This document shows positions 9,411 to 18,000 of a stretch of 64,000 nt of DNA, piece after piece. Position 1 is the stretch's first letter, and each line of letters starts with the position of its first letter. Under the pieces are notes generated by a model that worked only from the letters and a program-made list of their open reading frames with translations, was not told the origin of the DNA and did no database searches. Source of the stretch: Butyrivibrio sp. MB2005 (GTDB lineage Bacteria > Bacillota > Clostridia > Lachnospirales > Lachnospiraceae); the NCBI RefSeq assembly GCF_000424285.1, contig NZ_KE384157.1, forward strand, positions 219,167 through 283,166, in the 5' to 3' direction. A program made the translations under genes and the position numbers.

Positions 9411-10745
9411 TCATCTGTATGTTGCAAGAACTCTGTCGTAGATATCCTCTATTGCGCGAAGGCCTCCTGCATAGCCTGTATATCCGCAGTTCATGATCAG
9501 TCTGTGCTGCACAGGAACTGAGATGATAAGAAGGTCAGCCTTAATTTTGTCTGCCAGATTCTTATCCCATGAGCTTCCAAGAATAAGAATTCTCTTATCC
9601 TCGTAGTTCTTTGCATCCTCTTCAAGTCGTTGCTGGTTCTTGCCGGCATCAGGATCAAAGACTACTTCGATATCTCTCTTCCTTTGAAGCTCTGATAAAT
9701 TCTCAAACTGCTCTCTTACATAGTCCTGATATTTTTCCGGGATATCATCAACTATGTACTGAGGTCCCGGGATGATTCCCAGTTCGTTAAGCAGAAATTT
9801 TGAAAAACCTAGTGAGTAAGAGCTGTCTGCAATTGAATAAACTCTTCTGGGAATTCCATATCTGAACTCCAGCATGAAATCTGCCATCTTTTCAATGTGG
9901 GAATAATACTTTGCTTCCTCTGACTTTATGTAGCTTTCAACCTTCTCGTTATCAAGCTCTGCAAAAGCTGCAACACTTCGAAGGAACCTTGAAGTCTCGA
10001 TTGCTCCGATAGGCAGGTAAGGGAACTGGATGTAAGGCTGTTTGTATTTAACCTTAAGGTGCTTTGCGATTTTGATTCCCACCCAGGGTCCTACTACGAT
10101 GTTGAACTCTGCGTTTGGAATTGTCTTCCATTCCTCCACGCCGCCGGACTCGTTACCAAACAGGATATTTACCTTAAGTCCGATGTCCTCAAGTACTTTT
10201 TTTATTCCCTCAAGATTGCCGCTCCAATAGGGATCCTGATATGGAATTGATGCGAATACATTTACAAGGTGCGGAATTTTTTCATCGCTCTCCTTGAATT
10301 TATCGACGTACTGATCAATGATGGCGTTTACAAGTCTTTCATGGCTTGCATAGTTGTTACTCTTAAAGCCGCCTTCCTCAACATATACGATTGGCTTGTC
10401 ATCAAGCTGGAATTCTCCGGTTACTGCTGCTACATCATCACCGGTGATCGCAGCTGTACAACCTGTGACAACTACATATAAATCACCATCGATTACCTTG
10501 AAGGAATTTTCTATAACGCTGCGGAGTTTCTTTTCTCCGCCAAATACAACATCCGCTTCCTCTGCGTTGGTGCAGGGTGCTGTGGATCCGCCTGCATAGC
10601 CTTCGCCCTGACCTATAAGTCTTGTGATCTGGCCGCCGCAGCCGGGACCTGAATGAAGTATCGGTACTCCTTTTTTTATAGCCACCACGCTCTGTATTGA
10701 TCCCAGACCGCAGGTAAATCTTGGCTGTTCTATCGTTCCTGACAT
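9411..10745 (-). CDS. NifK-like nitrogenase component I beta-type subunit
   Basis: A 444-residue member of the nitrogenase component 1 superfamily, shorter than true NifK (about 520). Three cysteines fall where NifK holds its half of the P-cluster: RFTC (12), GPGCGG (36) and VTGCTAAITGDDV (96). C-terminal GYTGYAGGLRAIEDIYD matches the conserved end of NifK and NifN-type subunits. It should pair with the D-like subunit encoded 39 nt upstream. There is no separate NifE/NifN pair in the window, so scaffold and catalytic roles may not be split here. Ribosome site GGGAGGAG is well placed. It is not canonical NifK, and protochlorophyllide-type or Cfb-type assignment is less likely because a NifB-like gene accompanies it. 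Confidence 0.9.
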   Translation of the reverse strand: MSGTIEQPRFTCGLGSIQSVVAIKKGVPILHSGPGCGGQITRLIGQGEGYAGGSTAPCTNAEEADVVFGGEKKLRSVIENSFKVIDGDLYVVVTGCTAAITGDDVAAVTGEFQLDDKPIVYVEEGGFKSNNYASHERLVNAIIDQYVDKFKESDEKIPHLVNVFASIPYQDPYWSGNLEGIKKVLEDIGLKVNILFGNESGGVEEWKTIPNAEFNIVVGPWVGIKIAKHLKVKYKQPYIQFPYLPIGAIETSRFLRSVAAFAELDNEKVESYIKSEEAKYYSHIEKMADFMLEFRYGIPRRVYSIADSSYSLGFSKFLLNELGIIPGPQYIVDDIPEKYQDYVREQFENLSELQRKRDIEVVFDPDAGKNQQRLEEDAKNYEDKRILILGSSWDKNLADKIKADLLIISVPVQHRLIMNCGYTGYAGGLRAIEDIYDRVLATYR

Positions 10746-10784
10746 TTTTTCATCTCCTCCCGAAAATAGATTTTTAAGCCGGTA

Positions 10785-12281
10785 TTAAACTACCTTCGCA
10801 GCCGGTCTGCATCCGCCGCTGCCTCCGCCCTGGAAGTAACCGGGTTCCTGAGTCAGCCACCACTCTGTATATGGATTGGATGCATGCTTGGAAAAATTCT
10901 TTATAAACTCTATGGAATCCAGAGTTTCATCAATTCTTCTTGCGTAGTTCAGAGCTCCCTTGTAGCCTATACCGAACTGTTCATCTCCTATAAGAAGAGT
11001 GGGAATTCCAAGCTTTGCTCCCCAAAGTGTCATTCCGCCATGTCTTGCCATGATGAAATCAGGCTTACTTCTGATAAGAGCATTTACCAGCTCGCAGCTC
11101 TGCTTGTTGCAGACTCTGTAATCTTTTACATCACCGTAGGTTTTTACTGCATGAGCCAGAACATCCATATTTCTGTCGCCGCTGTCATATACGGGATCAT
11201 GATGGAAAACGCTGGCTCCCACTACATCAAATCCAAGCTCTCTAAGGAGATGGATAAGAGCCTGACCGTGGGCCGCTCCTGCTGTAACGTAGGCTCTTTT
11301 ACCTTTGAAGCGTTCCTTAAGCTTGTCTATTTCCGGTACGTATTTTTCATGCCCTTCTTTGATCAGCTCTTCCGCTACATCTTCTTTGCCGAGTACTTTT
11401 CCTAACGCTCTGAGCCAACCGTCTGTGCCATCTATTCCGTATGCCGGAGGTGCTGTAATCTCAGGAACTCCGTATAACTGTGAGAGGCCAGCGCCCATAT
11501 ATGTCGAAAGGGAGGGACAAATATGAATTGTGGCTGCTGCCTCACTACAGTGTTCAAGCTCTTCTATAGAAGCAAAAGGCATAATGTACTGTGCTTCATA
11601 TCCGAACCTTTCAAAGATTTCATCAAATACGTGACTTCCCCAGAAGTTAACCACGTTAATCTTCTTTGTCTTTTTGGTGGGAGGCTTTACAATTCCTCTA
11701 AGAACTGTGTGATAAGCCGCATCAAAGCCTGTTGTCCATACCTTTGATCTGAAGCCCTCACAGGAACAGGTAACTACCGGAATGCCCAGCTCCTTTGATG
11801 CCTTATCCGCAACGGACTCGATATCCTCACCAATTATTCCTGATGCACAGGAGGTTGTAATGAAAATCGCCCTGGGATGAATTCTTTCATAAGCGGTGTG
11901 GATCGTTTCCTCAAGCTTTTTGGTTGCTCCGAAAACTGTATCCTTTTCCTGAATATTGGTAGAAAAATATCTACCTATATCTTCAGGTAAGTCTCTCTTT
12001 TCCTGTTCTACTCTGTAGGTAAAATTGAAATCTGAGAATTCCCCTGCGCACCCGATAGGTGCATGATTTATTACTACTACATCTTTTATCATTGCCAGCT
12101 GACAGAACGCCTGCTGTGCGTTACATCCAAGACACTGTGAAAACTTTCTTTTAGCATCCTTAAGACTGCCGTCTTCTGATCTTTGTACGATTTCTGAAGC
12201 AGGTCCCGTAAATGCATTTATAGTTCCAAGTCTTTTTTCACGTATCTGAACACTTGGCTCCAAAATGTTTATTGTAGACAT
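10785..12281 (-). CDS. NifD-like catalytic subunit of a nitrogenase-like reductase
   Basis: A 498-residue NifD-family protein and first gene of the D-K-H-B run. P-cluster-type cysteines: Cys50/Cys53 (SQCLGC), Cys78 (HAPIGCAGEF) and Cys145 (TTSCASGIIGED). Cys255 (HICPSLSTYMG) aligns with NifD Cys275, the ligand of the M-cluster. By hand alignment other catalytic residues differ. In CEGFRSKVWTTGFDAAYH, Trp182 replaces Gln191 and Phe186 replaces His195; in FGIGYKGALNYARRID, Lys441 stands where the M-cluster ligand His442 occurs. It therefore probably binds a NifB-derived cluster but is unlikely to reduce N2. With Cys/Met genes on both sides, a C-S bond-cleaving reductase such as the MarBHDK methylthio-alkane reductase is the best guess. 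Ribosome site GGAGGAG is present. Confidence 0.9.
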   Translation of the reverse strand: MSTINILEPSVQIREKRLGTINAFTGPASEIVQRSEDGSLKDAKRKFSQCLGCNAQQAFCQLAMIKDVVVINHAPIGCAGEFSDFNFTYRVEQEKRDLPEDIGRYFSTNIQEKDTVFGATKKLEETIHTAYERIHPRAIFITTSCASGIIGEDIESVADKASKELGIPVVTCSCEGFRSKVWTTGFDAAYHTVLRGIVKPPTKKTKKINVVNFWGSHVFDEIFERFGYEAQYIMPFASIEELEHCSEAAATIHICPSLSTYMGAGLSQLYGVPEITAPPAYGIDGTDGWLRALGKVLGKEDVAEELIKEGHEKYVPEIDKLKERFKGKRAYVTAGAAHGQALIHLLRELGFDVVGASVFHHDPVYDSGDRNMDVLAHAVKTYGDVKDYRVCNKQSCELVNALIRSKPDFIMARHGGMTLWGAKLGIPTLLIGDEQFGIGYKGALNYARRIDETLDSIEFIKNFSKHASNPYTEWWLTQEPGYFQGGGSGGCRPAAKVV

Positions 12282-12403
12282 TTTTCCTCTCCTCCTACCT
12301 ATCTGGTCACTTCAAAAGCGCCTCTCCTGTGCTGCTTATTTGTGCCGTTTGATATTGAAAGTGATTATATCGACCATTTACCTACCTGTATAATATGTGA
12401 TTG

Positions 12404-12432
12404 TTATAGAGAGCTATAGGTATTCTCTATAA
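12404..12432. promoter_or_regulatory. Perfect 9-bp inverted repeat, likely LysR operator
   Basis: TTATAGAGA (12404-12412) and its exact complement TCTCTATAA (12424-12432) are separated by 11 nt. It lies between the divergent NifD-like and mccB-like genes. T-N11-A palindromes are typical LysR sites. A TATAAT box facing the NifD-like gene is at 12364-12369 (minus strand), so the palindrome falls at or just upstream of its -35 region. A weaker AACCT/AGGTT pair follows at about 12439. Confidence 0.6.
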
Positions 12433-12510
12433 TCTGCAACCTGTTAAAGGTTTTAGCTTGAAATAAGCAGAGATTATAAACAGCGATAACTTTTCCCTTT
12501 TGCAGATTCA

Positions 12511-12540
12511 TTGACAGATACGCTGCTTAGAAGGTATAAA
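12511..12540 (+). promoter_or_regulatory. Sigma-A-type promoter for the mccB-like gene
   Basis: TTGACA at 12511-12516 and TATAAA at 12535-12540, 18 nt apart, about 75 bp upstream of the start codon at 12617. The 335-bp divergent gap otherwise holds the operator at 12404-12432 and no gene. Confidence 0.6.
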
Positions 12541-12616
12541 CTTATTAACTACTAATCCGATAGGTTAATTATGTGAAACGCTTTTCGCAAAATATTTGTT
12601 AATGGAGGAGAAAATT

Positions 12617-13765
12617 ATGAGCTACAAAATCGAGTCACTTTTAATTCACGGCGGTATTGATGGGGATGAAACAACAGGAGCAGTTAATGTACCTGTTTAT
12701 CAGACTTCTACATATAAGCAGGACGGCATTGGAGAAAACAGAGGCTGGGAATACTCAAGAACAGGTAATCCCACAAGAGCAGCCCTTGAAAAGCTTGTAG
12801 CAGATCTTGAGCATGGTCAGTACGGTCTTGCTTTTGCTTCAGGACTTGCCGCTATAAATACAGTTCTTTCACTGTTTAAATCCGGTGATAAGCTTATTGT
12901 TTCAGACAATATCTATGGCGGAACCTTCCGAATACTTGATAATGTATTCAAAAACTTTGGAATCACCTATGAAATCGTAAATACTTCTGATCTTAGTGAG
13001 ATTGAAAATGCTATATCTCCCGAGGTAAAGGCTATCTACGTTGAGAGCCCTGCAAATCCTCTTCTTACTATTACAGATATCAAAGCAGTTTCTGAGATCG
13101 CTAAAAAGAATGACAAGCTTCTTATAGTGGATAACACTTTCCTTACACCCTATCTTCAAAGGCCCATCGACCTTGGTGCTGACATCGTAATCCACAGCGG
13201 AACCAAGTACCTTGGCGGCCACAGCGATACAATTTCAGGCTTTGTAGTAGTAAATGACAAGGCACTTTCCGAAAGGCTCTACTATCTGCAAAATGCCATC
13301 GGCGGCGTTCTTGCTCCCTGGGACAGCTTCCTTATGATAAGAGGAATCAAAACCCTTGGGGTACGCATGGACAGACACGTTGCAAATGCACAAAAGATCG
13401 CTGAGTGGCTTTCAGAAAGCGGCTATGTAGAAAAAGTCTACTATCCGGGTCTTAAGTCAGATCCCGGTTATGAGATTCAGAAAAAACAGGCAGATGGCCC
13501 GGGAGCAATGATCTCCTTTGTACTTAATAAAGGCTATGACTACAGAAAATTCGTAAAGGCCCTTAAGCTTGTAACTCTTGCTGAATCCCTTGGGGGCGTG
13601 GAGTCTCTGGTATGCCATCCCGCTTCCATGACTCACGCAGCAATACCCTATGAGATCAGACAGCAGGTAGGTATCGTTGATGAGCTTATCAGATTGTCAG
13701 TAGGAATTGAAAACGTAGACGATATCATTGCTGATCTTAAACAGGCAATTGAAGCATCAAAGTAA
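12617..13765 (+). CDS. mccB: Cystathionine gamma-lyase/synthase-family PLP enzyme (MccB-like)
   Basis: A 382-residue Cys/Met-metabolism PLP enzyme. The ATG at 12617 follows GGAGGAG at the right distance; an upstream ATG at 12596 lacks one. Landmarks are YSRTGNPTR, FASGLAAI, VDNTF and the PLP-lysine motif HSGTKYLGGHSD (around residue 200). Length fits MetB/MccB better than O-acetylhomoserine sulfhydrylase (about 430). The next gene is an MccA-like synthase; the same pair in Bacillus makes cysteine from homocysteine by reverse transsulfuration, with this enzyme splitting cystathionine. An alternative is gamma-replacement with methanethiol to form methionine, which would suit the neighbouring nitrogenase-like reductase. 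Sequence alone does not separate these. Confidence 0.88.
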   Translation: MSYKIESLLIHGGIDGDETTGAVNVPVYQTSTYKQDGIGENRGWEYSRTGNPTRAALEKLVADLEHGQYGLAFASGLAAINTVLSLFKSGDKLIVSDNIYGGTFRILDNVFKNFGITYEIVNTSDLSEIENAISPEVKAIYVESPANPLLTITDIKAVSEIAKKNDKLLIVDNTFLTPYLQRPIDLGADIVIHSGTKYLGGHSDTISGFVVVNDKALSERLYYLQNAIGGVLAPWDSFLMIRGIKTLGVRMDRHVANAQKIAEWLSESGYVEKVYYPGLKSDPGYEIQKKQADGPGAMISFVLNKGYDYRKFVKALKLVTLAESLGGVESLVCHPASMTHAAIPYEIRQQVGIVDELIRLSVGIENVDDIIADLKQAIEASK

Positions 13766-13817
13766 TCGAAGCAGCGGCTTATAAAGTCAGTCAGACAAAT
13801 ATCAGGAGGAGAAGACA

Positions 13818-14726
13818 ATGGATGTATACATGAATGTTCATGAGCTTATAGGTAACACACCGATCATGAAACTCACTCATTTAGGAGTAAAGGAAGGCGT
13901 TAATATTTTTGCAAAGTTAGAGCTCTACAACCCTGCAGGCAGCGTAAAGGACAGAGTTGGACAGTATATGATAAGGGACGCTGAAAAGCGCGGAATACTA
14001 AAACCTGGCGGAACAATTGTAGATGCCACAGCAGGTAATACGGGAATTGGTATCGCCATCGCAGCACTAAATAAGGGCTACCGTATTATATTTGCAGTAC
14101 CTGAAAAATTCTCAGCAGAAAAGTTAAAGGTAATGGAGGCTCTTGGCGCAGAGATTGTACACACACCAAGAGAAGAAGGAATGCTTGGCGCAGATAAAAA
14201 GGCAGACGAGATTATAAAAAGTATTCCCGGTGCGATCTCACTTAAGCAGTTCCAAAACCCTGCCAATCCTCTTGCTCATTACGAAACAACAGGTCCCGAG
14301 ATCTATCGTCAAATGGATGGTCAGATTGATTACTTTGTAGCAGGTGCAGGAAGCGGCGGAACCTTCTCAGGAATTACTAAATATCTTAAGGAACAAAATC
14401 CCGATATAAAGGGTGTTCTTGCAGATCCTGTGGGTTCCATCATTGGTGGCGGCGAGCATGCTGACTATGATATCGAAGGTATAGGAAATGATTTTATTGC
14501 TGATACCATGGACATCACTCTTGTAGATAAGGTTATAAAAATCACTGATAAAGAGGCCTTTGAGACCTCCAGAAGGCTGGCAAAGCAGGAAGGTATCCTT
14601 GCAGGTTCATCCTCAGGTGCTGCTCTCACAGCAGCGCTTAAACTTGCGGAAGAAATAGATGAAGGTAACATTGTTACTGTATTCCCTGACAGAGGCGACA
14701 GATATTTCAGTAAGGGATTATTTTGA
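13818..14726 (+). CDS. mccA: O-acetylserine-dependent cystathionine beta-synthase (MccA-like)
   Basis: A 302-residue fold-type II PLP enzyme, 52 nt after mccB, with AGGAGGAG upstream. PLP lysine in NPAGSVKDR (about 43) and phosphate loop GAGSGGTFSG. It carries ATAGNTGIGIA where CysK has [11 protein letters not shown]; that Ser-to-Ala change and the opening VHELIGNTPI are features of Bacillus MccA/YrhA rather than CysK. It would condense O-acetylserine with homocysteine to cystathionine. It differs clearly from CysK at 3500-4435, so the window has two distinct paralogues. Plain cysteine synthase activity cannot be excluded. Confidence 0.85.
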   Translation: MDVYMNVHELIGNTPIMKLTHLGVKEGVNIFAKLELYNPAGSVKDRVGQYMIRDAEKRGILKPGGTIVDATAGNTGIGIAIAALNKGYRIIFAVPEKFSAEKLKVMEALGAEIVHTPREEGMLGADKKADEIIKSIPGAISLKQFQNPANPLAHYETTGPEIYRQMDGQIDYFVAGAGSGGTFSGITKYLKEQNPDIKGVLADPVGSIIGGGEHADYDIEGIGNDFIADTMDITLVDKVIKITDKEAFETSRRLAKQEGILAGSSSGAALTAALKLAEEIDEGNIVTVFPDRGDRYFSKGLF

Positions 14727-14792
14727 TTTTCCAGGTCGTTTACAGCTTAGAACAATTACTCAAAACATTTTGAAAACGAAAGGCTTACAACA

Positions 14793-15719
14793 TTGACACT
14801 CAACCAGTTATATTATGCCATTGCAATTTCAAGGGAAAATTCATTAAACGACGCAGCAAAAAAGCTGTTCATATCACAGCCCAGTCTGACAGGAGCCATG
14901 CACTCCTTAGAAAGCGAGCTTGGATTTGATATTTTTATTAGATCAAAGACCGGTGTAACTCTCACTGCAAAAGGTGAAGAGTTCATCGGCTATGCAAAAT
15001 CCGTTGTTGAACAGTACGATATTCTTAATGCCAAGTTCATCTCGAAAAAGGGTGTGAAGCAATCCTTCAGCGTCTCTACTCAGCATTACACCTTCGCGAC
15101 GAATGCTTTCATTGAGCTTGTAAAAGAATATGGCTGTGATGAATATGAATTTGAAATAAAGGAAACAAAAACCTATGACGTAATAAAGAACGTAAAAAAT
15201 CAGAACAGTGAACTTGGTATTTTATACCTGAATGATTTTAATGAAAAGGTTCTAAGTAAAGTATTTTCCGAAGAAAATGTGGCCTTCACTCCGCTTTTTG
15301 ACTGCCACATTTATGCATATCTGAGCAAAGAAAATCCCCTGGCAAAAGAAAAGCTAAAGTCAGGTGAAATGATTGAGCTGGAAGAGCTCGATAAGTACCC
15401 TTGCCTTTCTTTCAACCAGGGGGAACATAATTCTGCATATTATTCTGAGGAAGTCCTCAGTACAAGGCACTATCACAGATCGATCAGAGCAAATGACAGG
15501 GCAACCATGCTTAACCTGATAAAGGGGCTTAACGGTTACACCCTCTGCTCCGGTATCATCTGTGAAGACCTTAACGGTGATGACTACTGCGCCATCAAAC
15601 TGAACGTAGATGAAAAGATGACCATCGGCTACATATCCAGAAAAAATGCCATCATAAGTGATATTGGAAAAATGTACATTGAAGAAATATCAAAATACAA
15701 AAACAATATCTTAGAGTAA
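14793..15719 (+). CDS. LysR-family transcriptional regulator, CysB-like
   Basis: A 308-residue LysR regulator, starting at TTG (14793); AAAGG about 10 nt upstream is the only ribosome-like site. N-terminal helix-turn-helix includes AAKKLFISQPSLTGAMHSLE; residues about 90-300 are the effector-binding domain. It is a paralogue of the LysR at 2442-3338 and shares its SVS-QHYT-A-NAFIE segment. It is co-directional with mccB and mccA, 66 nt after mccA, and probably acts on the divergent promoter region at 12282-12616 (inference). Its last 9 nt overlap the convergent gene that follows. Confidence 0.92.
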   Translation: MTLNQLYYAIAISRENSLNDAAKKLFISQPSLTGAMHSLESELGFDIFIRSKTGVTLTAKGEEFIGYAKSVVEQYDILNAKFISKKGVKQSFSVSTQHYTFATNAFIELVKEYGCDEYEFEIKETKTYDVIKNVKNQNSELGILYLNDFNEKVLSKVFSEENVAFTPLFDCHIYAYLSKENPLAKEKLKSGEMIELEELDKYPCLSFNQGEHNSAYYSEEVLSTRHYHRSIRANDRATMLNLIKGLNGYTLCSGIICEDLNGDDYCAIKLNVDEKMTIGYISRKNAIISDIGKMYIEEISKYKNNILE

Positions 15720-16349
15720 GCAGTCTTCTCCAAATCTGACTTTTGCGTAGGCCTTTATGGCTTCCACGCACTTGGCAAAACCAAGCTTACCACTGTCAAG
15801 ACACAGATCGTAGTTCAGGGCATCAGTCCAGACTTTTCCCGTATGATACTCGTAATAGTCTGCTCTTGCCTTGTCGATCTGGGCAATGTATTTCTCTAAA
15901 TCTTTTCCTGTAAGACTCTGAACCTTGCCGGCTTCTCTCATAAGGAAGTCATGATCTGCATGGACAAAAACCCTCAGCGCATTGTTATAATCCTTTAAAA
16001 CAAAATCTGCGCATCTGCCCACTATAACACAGGGCTCACCCTTTTCAGCAAGATATTTGATGGCCTTTGCCTGATTACTGAAAATATTCTCATCTGATGT
16101 TAGATCAGAGTCACCGGGCTTTTTCAGACTACCGTCATATATTGTGGAAACAAGCTTACTCTTCCAGCTTCTTTTAACCTTCTCATCAGCATCCACAAAA
16201 TAGCTCTCGTTAATTCCACTAAGCTCCGAGGCAACCTTGGAAAGCTCCTTGTCATAATAATGGATACCAAGCTCATCAGCCAGCATCTTACCGACGGTTC
16301 TTCCGCCGCTTCCGTACTGTCTCGCTATAGTAATGACTATATTTCTCAT
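15711..16349 (-). CDS. Cytidylate-kinase-like protein
   Basis: A 212-residue P-loop protein of the cytidylate-kinase-like family common in Lachnospiraceae. The ATG at 16349 is used because GGAGG lies 10 nt upstream; an ATG at 16394 would be inside a repeat element. MRNIVITIARQYGSGGRTVG holds the P-loop (QYGSGG), and IVGRCADFVL lies near residue 110. True Cmk is similar in length but this family differs in its substrate-binding region, and its substrate is unknown. It is the last gene of the liv direction and overlaps the LysR gene by 9 nt tail to tail. Confidence 0.82.
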   Translation of the reverse strand: MRNIVITIARQYGSGGRTVGKMLADELGIHYYDKELSKVASELSGINESYFVDADEKVKRSWKSKLVSTIYDGSLKKPGDSDLTSDENIFSNQAKAIKYLAEKGEPCVIVGRCADFVLKDYNNALRVFVHADHDFLMREAGKVQSLTGKDLEKYIAQIDKARADYYEYHTGKVWTDALNYDLCLDSGKLGFAKCVEAIKAYAKVRFGEDCLL

Positions 16350-16368
16350 TTGGAAATATCCTCCTATA

Positions 16369-16419
16369 CCCTCATCCGTCAGCTTCGCTGACACCTTCCC
16401 CCTTTTTAGGGCGAAGGCT
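16369..16419. repeat. CCCTCATCCG palindromic element, copy 2
   Basis: CCCTCATCCG, hairpin TCAGC-ttc-GCTGA, CACCTTCCCCC, then GGGCGAAGG. Same architecture as copies at 9295 and 29466. It lies between livF and the cytidylate-kinase-like gene. Confidence 0.8.
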
Positions 16420-16442
16420 TTTAGTATTTTAATTATGAATTC

Positions 16443-17153
16443 TTATTCACCAAGGTATGCTTTCTTAATGGATTCATCATTCAAAAGGTCGCTTGCCTTA
16501 CCTTCTTTGACAATGCTTCCTGTCTCAAGAACGTAAGCCCTGTCAGCAATGGTAAGTGCCTTTTTGGCGTTCTGCTCAACCAGCAGGACCGTAACTCCAT
16601 CCTTGTTCACATCCTCGATGATACTGAAAATCTCATTAACAAAAATAGGTGAAAGTCCCATTGAGGGCTCATCCATTAATATTATATCAGGATGTGACAT
16701 AAGTGCTCTACCCATTGCAAGCATTTGCTGCTCACCGCCTGAAAGAGTTCCTGAAAGCTGATCCTTTCTCTCTTCCAGTCTTGGGAATCTCTTGTATACC
16801 ATCTCAAGTGTCTTCTGGAACTCATCCGCATTATCTCTGGTATATGCACCCATCTTAAGATTCTGAAGAACAGTCATATCCGCGAAAACTCGTCTTCCCT
16901 CCGGAACCTGCGCCATACCAAGGGATACGATCTTATGTCCCGGTGTGGTAACAAGATTATTATCTTTATAAAAAATCTCACCCTCTGAGGGCTTTAAAAG
17001 TCCTGAAAGTGTGTGTAGTGTTGTGGTCTTGCCGGCTCCGTTTGCACCGATAAGTGCAACGATTTCACCCTTATCCACATGAAAAGATATTCCTTTAAGC
17101 GCCTTGATAACGCCATAATTTACGCTTAGATTTTTAACATCAAGTAATGCCAT
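16443..17153 (-). CDS. livF: Branched-chain amino-acid ABC transporter ATPase LivF
   Basis: A 236-residue ABC ATPase of the LivF subgroup. Walker A GANGAGKTT, signature LSGGEQQMLAMGRALM, Walker B ILMDEPSMGLSP and H-loop VEQNAKKAL are all present. With LivG it powers uptake through LivH and LivM. Ribosome site TTGAGGAG precedes the ATG. It follows livG by 84 bp; that gap holds a small CGGTA/TACCG hairpin. Confidence 0.95.
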   Translation of the reverse strand: MALLDVKNLSVNYGVIKALKGISFHVDKGEIVALIGANGAGKTTTLHTLSGLLKPSEGEIFYKDNNLVTTPGHKIVSLGMAQVPEGRRVFADMTVLQNLKMGAYTRDNADEFQKTLEMVYKRFPRLEERKDQLSGTLSGGEQQMLAMGRALMSHPDIILMDEPSMGLSPIFVNEIFSIIEDVNKDGVTVLLVEQNAKKALTIADRAYVLETGSIVKEGKASDLLNDESIKKAYLGE

Positions 17154-17237
17154 ATTTGCTCCTCAATATTTTTATTTATAAGGAAGTTCTGATCAGCGGT
17201 ACACGTTCATACCGGGCTCGAAAATACTTCGCCAGGC

Positions 17238-17999
17238 TTAGTCTTCTCCTAAATAAGCCTTAATAACTTCCGGGTCGTCAAGAACCTCTTTTGTCTCGCC
17301 CTGTTTAAGGACACGACCAAAGTTAAGAACTGTCAGTTTCTCACAGATACCTGATACAAGCTTCATATCGTGCTCGATAAGAAGGATCGTCATATCGAAC
17401 TCCTTGCGGACAAGTGCGATGGTATCCATAAGCTCTGCTGTCTCGTTGGGGTTCATACCCGCTGCAGGCTCATCGAGAAGAAGGAGCTTTGGTGATGTTG
17501 CCATTGCTCTTGCTATCTCAAGCTTTCTCTGTTTACCATAGGGGAGATTACTTGCAAGTACATCTCTCTCAGAGTCAAGGTCAAATACCTTGAGAAGCTT
17601 CATGGCTTCCTCATCCATAGCTTTTTCCATGGCCTTATATCTACCAACGTGAAGCACGCCTTCTATTCCGCTGTACTTAAAGCGCTCTGTCAGTCCCACC
17701 TTTACATTGTCGATAACAGACATCTGATGGAAAAGACGGATATTCTGGAAGGTTCTGGCAATGCCTGCATGATTGATCTCTATTGTATTTTTCCTGGTGA
17801 TGTCTTCACCATCAAGGCGGATGATACCTTCGTTGGGCTTATAAACGCCTGTTAAAAGGTTGAACACCGTGGTCTTGCCGGCACCGTTTGGTCCGATAAG
17901 TCCGTACAGCTCTCCCTTTTCAATTTCCAGACTAAAGTCATCTACGGCACGAAGTCCGCCAAATGCAATACTTAAATTATTAACCTGAAGTAATGTCAT
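17238..17999 (-). CDS. livG: Branched-chain amino-acid ABC transporter ATPase LivG
   Basis: A 253-residue LivG-type ABC ATPase with Walker [10 protein letters not shown], a long insert between Walker A and the signature as in LivG, signature-like [16 protein letters not shown] and Walker [14 protein letters not shown]. The ATG at 17999 is preferred over 18008 because AGAGGA then lies 8-9 nt upstream rather than directly against the codon. It begins 1 nt after the livM stop, so translation is likely coupled. Confidence 0.95.
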   Translation of the reverse strand: MTLLQVNNLSIAFGGLRAVDDFSLEIEKGELYGLIGPNGAGKTTVFNLLTGVYKPNEGIIRLDGEDITRKNTIEINHAGIARTFQNIRLFHQMSVIDNVKVGLTERFKYSGIEGVLHVGRYKAMEKAMDEEAMKLLKVFDLDSERDVLASNLPYGKQRKLEIARAMATSPKLLLLDEPAAGMNPNETAELMDTIALVRKEFDMTILLIEHDMKLVSGICEKLTVLNFGRVLKQGETKEVLDDPEVIKAYLGED

Positions 18000-18000
18000 A

